A stretch of 64,000 bases of DNA from Nymphaea colorata. Its lineage: Eukaryota > Streptophyta > Magnoliopsida > Nymphaeales > Nymphaeaceae. The notes beneath the pieces were generated by a model, which was not told where the DNA came from, made no database searches, and worked only from the letters and a program-made list of their open reading frames with translations. Numbering within the stretch: position 1 is the first letter of the stretch; each line of letters starts with the position of its first letter. The stretch lies in NCBI RefSeq assembly GCF_008831285.2, contig NC_045140.1, positions 22,772,131 to 22,836,130 on the forward strand, written 5' to 3'. The position numbers were made by a program, and so were the translations under genes. Shown piece after piece: positions 56,776-64,000 of this stretch.

Positions 56776-59700
56776 ATGGGAGACAGTTGGTGCTTGATGG
56801 AGGAGAACGAAGACGGAGGGTGGGTCGTAGTTCAGCCGTCGCCTTCGCTTCCATCCATCGGGTCGGGACCGCTGAAGGTGGTGTTCTTGGAGCCTGCGAA
56901 GCATTGGACAGATGCATTGCCTATCGGGAATGGCCGACTTGGCGCCATGGTTTGGGGCGGCATCCCCATTGAAATTCTGCAGCTCAATGGTGGGCACGCG
57001 CTTCGTCTGTTTCTCTGACTCTTGAGCGATTGGATAGGTTTCTTGGAGTTTTTACTCTGCCCTCTTCGGAGGGGCCGTTTTGGAATTGGTACCCGGGACT
57101 TGAAGATGTTTGTGTGGTTTCCCGTACTTTAAATTCAGATATCGTGGTTCTTTGACTTCTTTCTGGTTCTGAAACGATGTAACCTATGACATTGTTCATA
57201 CCCTTTGATTGGTACGCGTGATGACATGCACCATTGATCCATTGTCTACTTGAGTTCATATGTCCTAACTGTTTAGAAATTTCATTAGTTACTTGTAAGT
57301 TTCTTTCGTTAAAAAGAGTGATAAATGGTAGAGTTCAGAACCTATGGTTGAGATTTGTTGGTTACCAAAAAGTTTTATGGCACTAGATTCACGATGATTA
57401 GGGTTCTTTAGCTACTACTTCTATGCTTCCCTTGTCCGCGAATGCAATGGTACTTGTTTGTAAGAGAGCCAATTGTTATGTTTATGCAAATGAACGTTGC
57501 TATGTTCTGTGTTGGATCCGTCGCTAGTTTTTGCTTTTTCCTTCCTACTCTCTATTGTCGGTCGCTTATGCAATTTGGTATGTTGCTGTTCTAGAATCCA
57601 CTGGACAGCAAGGAGGTTGCGCTTCATTTAGTCGTTTGATGTTGTCGATTTCAAATTTTTATTTTCTTTTTATTCTTTGTCTTTGATGATGGCGTCAACT
57701 CTGCTGTTAGCAGATGACACTCTCTGGACTGGAGCTCCTGGTGACTACGCTGATCCACGTGTGCCTGATACTTTGTCTCATGTTAGGGAGCTTGTTAAGG
57801 ACCGCCAATATTTTGAAGCTACCCAAGCAGCAAAGGGCTTGATGGATCGTCCCCCAGAGGTAGAAAGTAATTTTTGTTTCTAAATGTTTTCATCCTTGTT
57901 ATTAACAATGATGTCATGGTTTCGAGCATAGTTATATTGTCACTTGGTGTACCCAGGTCCTCTGCATGTCATGGTACCACTACGTTCATGTTTTCAGACC
58001 ATTACAAGTGTATGACAAAGTAGTACTTTGTAAACTTTGCACTTTATACATTGGAAAATCGGGCCTTCTACTTTAGGAACTGGTAGTAGATATGGTTGGA
58101 CCATAATATTTTCAATCAAATAAAAATTACATCTTTTCTTATATGCTTTCAAGTCGATGATTTCTTAAATTACAATGCTATGATAATATGGTGATGTCGG
58201 AAATAGTGCTAAGATATTTAATAGAGAATATGAGTACAATCTTAAAAAGCTTATTGTTTAATGAAAAATGTCTACAATATTAACTGTGAAGTTTGTAATG
58301 ATACTTTGTATTTATACTTTATAGTAATTTATTTTTGAGGAGTTTGGTATATTATCTTTTTCATGTTAAAGTATTAACACTGCGTCTGCAAACAATTTTA
58401 ATTGTGAATACATATGGCTATGTTAAAAAACACAGCAGGGGATACAAACTTAAAATATAAATGATTCAAATCATATAAAGGCAAGCAATCTAAAACAATG
58501 ATGATCAGAAGACTATCTTCTGCAAAAATTGAGTGATTCATTGATTAGGGTACATTTTGGATTTATCTGAAACATATGTATTTATGATGAAAGAGCATGT
58601 CAAAACATATGTGGCATGCATTTCCAAGTAAACTTTAGATGTCTCTGAAAAGATGTTTCTTGTGTTTAGATGCTTATTCTTCCTCTGCATATACATGTAT
58701 TTTGTGTGTGTGAGCAGACAGGCATGCATTCTTTTTTATAGAGATATTGTATGCATGTGCAAGTACCGGCTTCAGCAGATTTGACGTTATCCATCAGAAA
58801 CTTGTAGTGTAGAAGCAGGTTTTGTGTGTTTAGAACCTCAATTCTGTCATTTTACTGTTTCTTCTAGTTGAGCTGGTTAACCTTACTTTACATTAATTAT
58901 GCAGCTCTGAAAGTAGAAATGTACCTTGCTTTGATTGTAATGATGGTTAATACATGTTTAATGGTGAAGGTTTATCAACCTCTTGCTGATGTCAAATTAG
59001 ACTTTGGCGACTCCCACAAGGATTGTCCTCTTGACTCTTATGTCAGAGAACTTGACTTGGAGACTGCAACAATTAGGATGAATTATTTGCTTGGTGATAT
59101 AAAATTTACACGAGAGTGCTTTTCATCGAAGCCACATCAAGTGATTGTGACAAAGATATCAACCAATACGCCAGGTTCTCTCTCATTTACAGTGTCGCTG
59201 GAAAGCCAAATGCATACCAGTTCACATGTAAATGGCAACAACCAGATTGTTCTGGAAGGTGGTTGTCCTGGCCAAAGAACACCACCAAGAGAAAATACAG
59301 AGGAAACTTCTGAAGGAATTCAGTTTGCTGCGGTGCTAGAATTGCAAACTGGTGACGGTACTGGAGTGATACAGAATATTGATGGTAGTAAACTAAAAGT
59401 TCATGGATCAAGTGTTGTTATATTACTTCTGGCAGCATCATCTTCATTTGAAAGCCCTTTCCTAAAACCTTCAGAGTCGTCAAAAAATCCTAGAGCATTA
59501 TCCCTATCCACACTGGACTCCGTCAGGAAGATGACATACTTCCAGCTGTATGACCATCATGTGGCTGACTATCAGAATCTCTTTTACCGTGTTTCATTTG
59601 ATCTCTACAAAGACTTGTATAGTGAATCATGTAATACATTGTTGAATAGAGATGATATTCCAATGAGGAATATCCATGTCCAATCCAGTACTTCAGAAGC

Positions 59701-62700
59701 AGCCCATGGTATTTCTCGAGTATCAACTGCAGAAAGAGTGAAGTCTTTCGCATTTGATGAGGATCCCTCTTTGATATCACTCATTTTCCAATATGGTCGG
59801 TATTTGCTAATATCATGTTCACGTCCTGGAACTCAGGTGGCAAACCTGCAGGGTATATGGAACAAGGACGTTGAACCTGCATGGGAGTATGCTTCTTCAC
59901 TTTAACTTTGAAACCTTTCTGTCTTCAGATGCCTCTGCCATTAGAATTTAGATTTTGACTGCATCTCATTGAAGAAAAATAACCTTTCTGGGTGACTGCT
60001 TTACAACATGGGGTTAGTGGACACTTCTAGAATATAATAAGTGCATACTATATTCTGAACTTCTTTAATATAGTAAATTATCCATCATTATCTGAATTTA
60101 GTACACACAGAATGATCATTTTTTTTATTTTTCTTGATTTTCAGAAACTATAGAAAATGCCACTATTCAGAAAATAATACTGGTTCACTTGCATACATTT
60201 AAAATTGCAAAATCCTGGTAAAAATCATTGATTTTCAGAACATTGTTCAAAAATTTTGGTGTTTAACACAATATCTTTGCCTTTCATTCCTTCTGGAATG
60301 TTATGTTCTTTTATGTGTTCCTTACCTTTTGCAAATTGTAAATACTCAAGGTTTTTGTGAAAACGTGTAACATTTGGTGCAATAGTGACATACTTGTGTG
60401 TTGGAGGCCGTCCCTTTCAGAGACATGCCAGAATTAATCTACTGAATGTCTTCTTGAGAACAAACGTTGCAGTTTTTTTTTTATGAATGAAATTGATGCT
60501 TTGTACTTTTGACTCTTGTGAAGTCTGCTTTATACTCTAATCAAAGTGGTCATTAAGCTAAATTTTAGTACGGTCGTTGGAAAATGTGTATCTGTTACCT
60601 GTTGGTTGAATATATATGTGTTTGTATAATATATATATATATATATGTTTCTTTGAAAATATAGTAGCATCATCCATTTCAACCAGAAATATCTTCTAGA
60701 ATGTAGATTTTGACATAATCATCATCATCAAAGCTTGATTATCTATTTGGGCTATTTATATAATATGCATAACTGTGGGTGTTGCTTACCTATGTTGAAG
60801 TTAAGCATACCAAGAGTGAAAATTTTATTTCTCTAAGTTTTGAGGCTGTTAAATGCATGAATTGATGCTTTTATGGAGGGATGAAAGGGTACTAATGTTT
60901 CTTTTTTTTTCCTGTGCAGTGCCGCACCACATTTAAATATAAATCTTCCAATGAATTACTGGCTTTCTCTTCCTTGCAACCTTAGTGAATGCCAGGAACC
61001 TCTGTTCGATCTTATTTCCTCTCTTTCAATTAACGGAAGTAAGACATCCTGGGTGAGGAACTCTTTTCCATGTTATAGTTTCTTTTCTTGAACATTTTTG
61101 AACAAAATAACTCTGCGACCTTTATCTTTACCTTAAAAATTATAATTGATCATCATCATTTATTGGAATATAAAAAAGAAACATTTAAGCTATGTTTCTC
61201 CAGTCTTGCACATTATACATAACTTTTTGATTTCTTTGTTCTTCTGTTAACAGTCCATGCATGCAAACATCTCTTTGGATTTCACAACTCTCTCAAATCA
61301 TGAGTTTCTCTAATCCTGATATTGAATGGATGCTAAATTTTGGCATCTAGGAAATCTGCCTCTGACTATTAGTTGTGTATGGAGAAGAGAACGTTACCAT
61401 TCTCAGCCAAGTAGATTTTTTCCAAATTTTGCTTCAAGTGGCGGAAATGGTCCCGGATTGGTTTTATCTATGATTTTGTAGTGATAAAGTTGAGTCCAAC
61501 AAGATTTTTTAGGCTATTATTTGAACATTTTCATATTCATGAATTGCTAGCTGTTGAATTGTTGATATTTCATGATATTAAAATTTTAATCTTTGGATGC
61601 TGAAGGTGATTAAACCTAGTAACATTTTAAGGAATTAAAGCTAGTACAAATGCTTTGATCAGCAAATATAAACAAATGTACGTCGCTGCTGTTGCACCAT
61701 AGGTATGATGCTGTGGTGGCAGACAAAGAGTAAGGGAGGAAGAGGAGGAGGGAAGAAGGGAAGGAGGGAGAGCGAGGTTAATGAATGTGCACCCATATAT
61801 GATTCATGATGTAATTCTGTTACATATAAGTGATTCAAACATTCTATTACATGAGCACAGTTGACCTGAGCAAACTAGTGTCAAATATGTTCATTGACAA
61901 ATGTATTCAATTGTTTAATGCCTTTTTGTTCTTCTTTAACAGGTGAATTATCAAATACATGGTTGGGTTGCACATCATGTTTCTGATATTTGGGCAAAAA
62001 CGTCACCACATAGAGGTGATCCTGTCTGGGCTGTGTGGCCGATGGGTGGTGCATGGCTTTGCACTCATCTCTGGGAGCATTATGCTTTCTCCATGGACAA
62101 GGTTAGGCTCGCTGTTTTTGTAGATGTATCTCAAATAGCTGCTTACTTTCTTGGCATCTTTCCACAGTCACAAACTCGTATTTATTTTAAGTATTAAGTA
62201 GAACTTCATAGAAAAAATTAATAGTAAAATGTTTTCAGTAGTTTACCTTAATCACGCATGCTCGGGAACTAAAATAAGTGGCACTTTCCCTGATTATATG
62301 GGCATGTTTGATTGCATCAACACAATGAAATCTTGGAGATTTTGCAGTCTCCTGTTTGCCACACTCTTCTTGCAAGGTATTTCATCTCAACAAGGCCGTT
62401 GACTTTACTGGGCTTCTAGCTTAAAGCATTCATTTTCTTAATCTTCAATACATATGTTTTTCTTTACTCTCAAATTTGTCACATTTTGTGTCTCAAATTG
62501 CAAACAGAGGTACTCTGAATAGAGATAGTTGGAATATATAACCTAGGCAAGACTGGTAGAAACTGTAAGAAATTCATTCAATAATTTTAATGATGTTTCA
62601 TTACCATGCATTTATTGCCTTGCTTGTTTAAGATAAAAAAACATGAACTAGGGATCTCAAAGATGATACAAAGCATCAACTGAATTTTTTGAGCATTATG

Positions 62701-63458
62701 TTCATGAATCATGTTATTTATTTGTTATTTTATAGATAGTCTGTCAAATCATTATCTTTATCAGTCATTTTTAGAAAATGAAGCATACCCACTCTTAGAA
62801 GGTTGTGCAACATTTCTGCTGGAATGGCTAGTAGATGGGCCAAGGGGATATCTTGAAACTAATCCCTCAACATCTCCAGAGCATAGTTTCATTTCTCCTG
62901 ATGGTAAAGAAGCAGGATTGAGCTATTCATGTGCAATGGACATGGCAATTATAAGAGAGATTTTTTCTGCAATTATATCAGCTGCAGAGGTACTATAGCT
63001 TGCACTGAAATTCCATTGTTCTTATGTGCTGCTATTTAGCATAGAAAATGTCTTTTCTGCGTAGTGATATTTTGGAGTCCCATTGTTAGGTCCTGGGAAG
63101 AAGTGAGCAGAGTCTTGTTAAAAGGGTTAGGGAAGCAATGTTGAAGCTTCCTCCACCAAAAATTGCGAGAGATGGTTCCATTATGGAATGGGTAAGGGAA
63201 ATAAAGCATTTCATTTTACTCATGTTTCCCCCTTTTTTTTCTTACATTTAGATATAGAAGTCCATGGAGGACAACATGAGAATAAGTGGTGCTCAGAATT
63301 TTACCTTGTTTGAAATTTGTCAGGCTCAAGACTTCCAGGACCCAGAGGTACACCATAGGCATTTATCTCATCTATTTGGCCTTTTCCCAGGTCACACGAT
63401 CTCTCTAGAGAAAATCCAGAATTATGCAGAGCTGCTGTCAAGAGCCTTTATAAAAGAG
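56776..63458 (+). CDS. Alpha-L-fucosidase 2, GH95 family, second copy with exon-8 frameshift, 3' end outside window
   Basis: Diverged paralog of the 42586-51227 gene in opposite orientation. Exons seen: 56776-56989, 57714-57859, 58970-59886, 60920-61052, 61943-62101, 62765-62989, 63090-63191, 63324-63458. Exons 2 and 4-7 have exactly the same lengths as in the intact copy (146, 133, 159, 225 and 102 nt). The start MGDSWCL leads to PAKHWTDALPIGNGRLGAMV. Active-site candidates by motif are N432 and N434 (HLNINLPMNYW) and E562 (NPSTSPEH). The aspartate exon (exon 9) and exon 10 lie beyond 64000. Exon 8 is 135 nt instead of 136. A base is missing at the A-run 63411-63414, after ISLE (residue 661), so the frame shifts before exon 9. 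It is either a decaying gene or an assembly error in a homopolymer. Exons 1-7 are fully open. Confidence 0.85.
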
Positions 63459-64000
63459 GTTTTGGAAGGAAATTTACAAGGATTACTTCTTTTTTTGCTT
63501 TGCTATGTGAAGTATTATGATACTTGCAGTGAAGGTCAAGTCTTATGTCAAGTTTTTGTCTAACATAGAGTATCTAATGTCTGTTTGATATAGTTAGATT
63601 TTCCAGAATTTTGTTACTTCGTGTTCGGTAATTGCTCTTGTTTCCAAATCACATTCATCTTATGCTTGTCGCTGGCTGATGCATTGATAATCTACCAATG
63701 TTTCTTTTCTTGTCCGTATCATACACTAGTATTAATTAGTAGAACTGCCATGCTAGTTGCTGCACTTTCACACAGCCGAAGTTCAGTTTATGGATAAAAG
63801 TAACTGCAAGAAAATGTAGAAAGATTGTAGAAATGTCAACATCCCACAATTGAATGATGAAAATCCATCCTCAAAAAGTTCGAAACTATAATGGATGCGT
63901 CATTGGATTCACTGTTTGTTGGTGTTGGCTGGTACATCTGAATAATCTTAAAAGTTCACACGGCAGGTGCTCTTCATACTGTAAGATGTGTTTGATTTTT
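63459..64000 (+). other. Intron 8 of the second fucosidase gene (incomplete)
   Basis: Begins with GTTTTGG at the donor matched to the intact paralog. No sequence resembling exon 9 (GDEGPGWST...) appears before the window edge, so the intron is at least 542 bp. The antisense and sense frames here are not supported. Confidence 0.6.

Noticed and set aside
1-64000. tRNA, rRNA and microRNA genes
   Set aside because: I saw no tRNA B-box with a foldable cloverleaf, no rRNA sequence and no convincing microRNA precursor. A tRNAscan-SE run and small RNA data would be needed to exclude them.

Overview
This is nuclear DNA of a flowering plant. Its genes are widely spaced, with many GT-AG introns in AT-rich sequence. 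Plant-specific gene families (CLE peptide, EAR-motif C2H2 repressor, NFD6-like protein, HAT3.1-type homeodomain protein, plant GH95 fucosidase) sit among Ty1/copia, LINE and MITE sequences and microsatellites. The sequence alone does not fix the species. All gene models below were built by eye from reading frames, splice sites and remembered family motifs; no search was run.

Layout, left to right. (1) 1588-15710 (+): a complete PHD-finger/homeodomain gene of the HAT3.1/PRHA type (8 coding exons, 716 aa). Its 9-kb first intron holds an antisense Ty1/copia element (5090-10621) with nearly identical LTRs, a 5-bp target duplication, and broken coding frames. (2) 18327-20771 (+): a complete A3-type cyclin gene (8 exons, 396 aa) with one GC-AG intron. 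(3) 20.8-29.8 kb: no intact gene; a Tourist-like MITE with TAA target duplications and a decayed copia remnant. (4) 29790-30314 (-): an intronless single-C2H2 EAR repressor gene with a repeated TATA-like promoter/leader unit. (5) 30.5-39.9 kb: repeats, a LINE remnant and a cluster of GTATCGTACGATAC palindromes. (6) 39921-40318 (-): a two-exon NFD6-like mitochondrial small-protein gene that shows only after splicing. (7) 42586-51227 (-) and 56776 to beyond the window edge (+): a head-to-head pair of GH95 alpha-L-fucosidase genes. The left copy is intact (10 exons, 861 aa). The right copy keeps the same exon structure but has a 1-bp deletion in exon 8. (8) 55321-55542 (-): a small CLE-peptide gene lies between the two fucosidase genes, with unusual residues in its peptide motif.

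The genes do not form a pathway cluster as in bacteria. The only clear structural relationship is the inverted GH95 duplication, predicted to act on fucosylated cell-wall glycans such as xyloglucan. The cyclin, the PHD-homeodomain protein, the ZFP and the CLE peptide are independent cell-cycle, chromatin or developmental regulators. The best leads for follow-up are the atypical CLE peptide, the frameshifted fucosidase copy, the palindrome cluster, and the young but coding-defective copia insertion.
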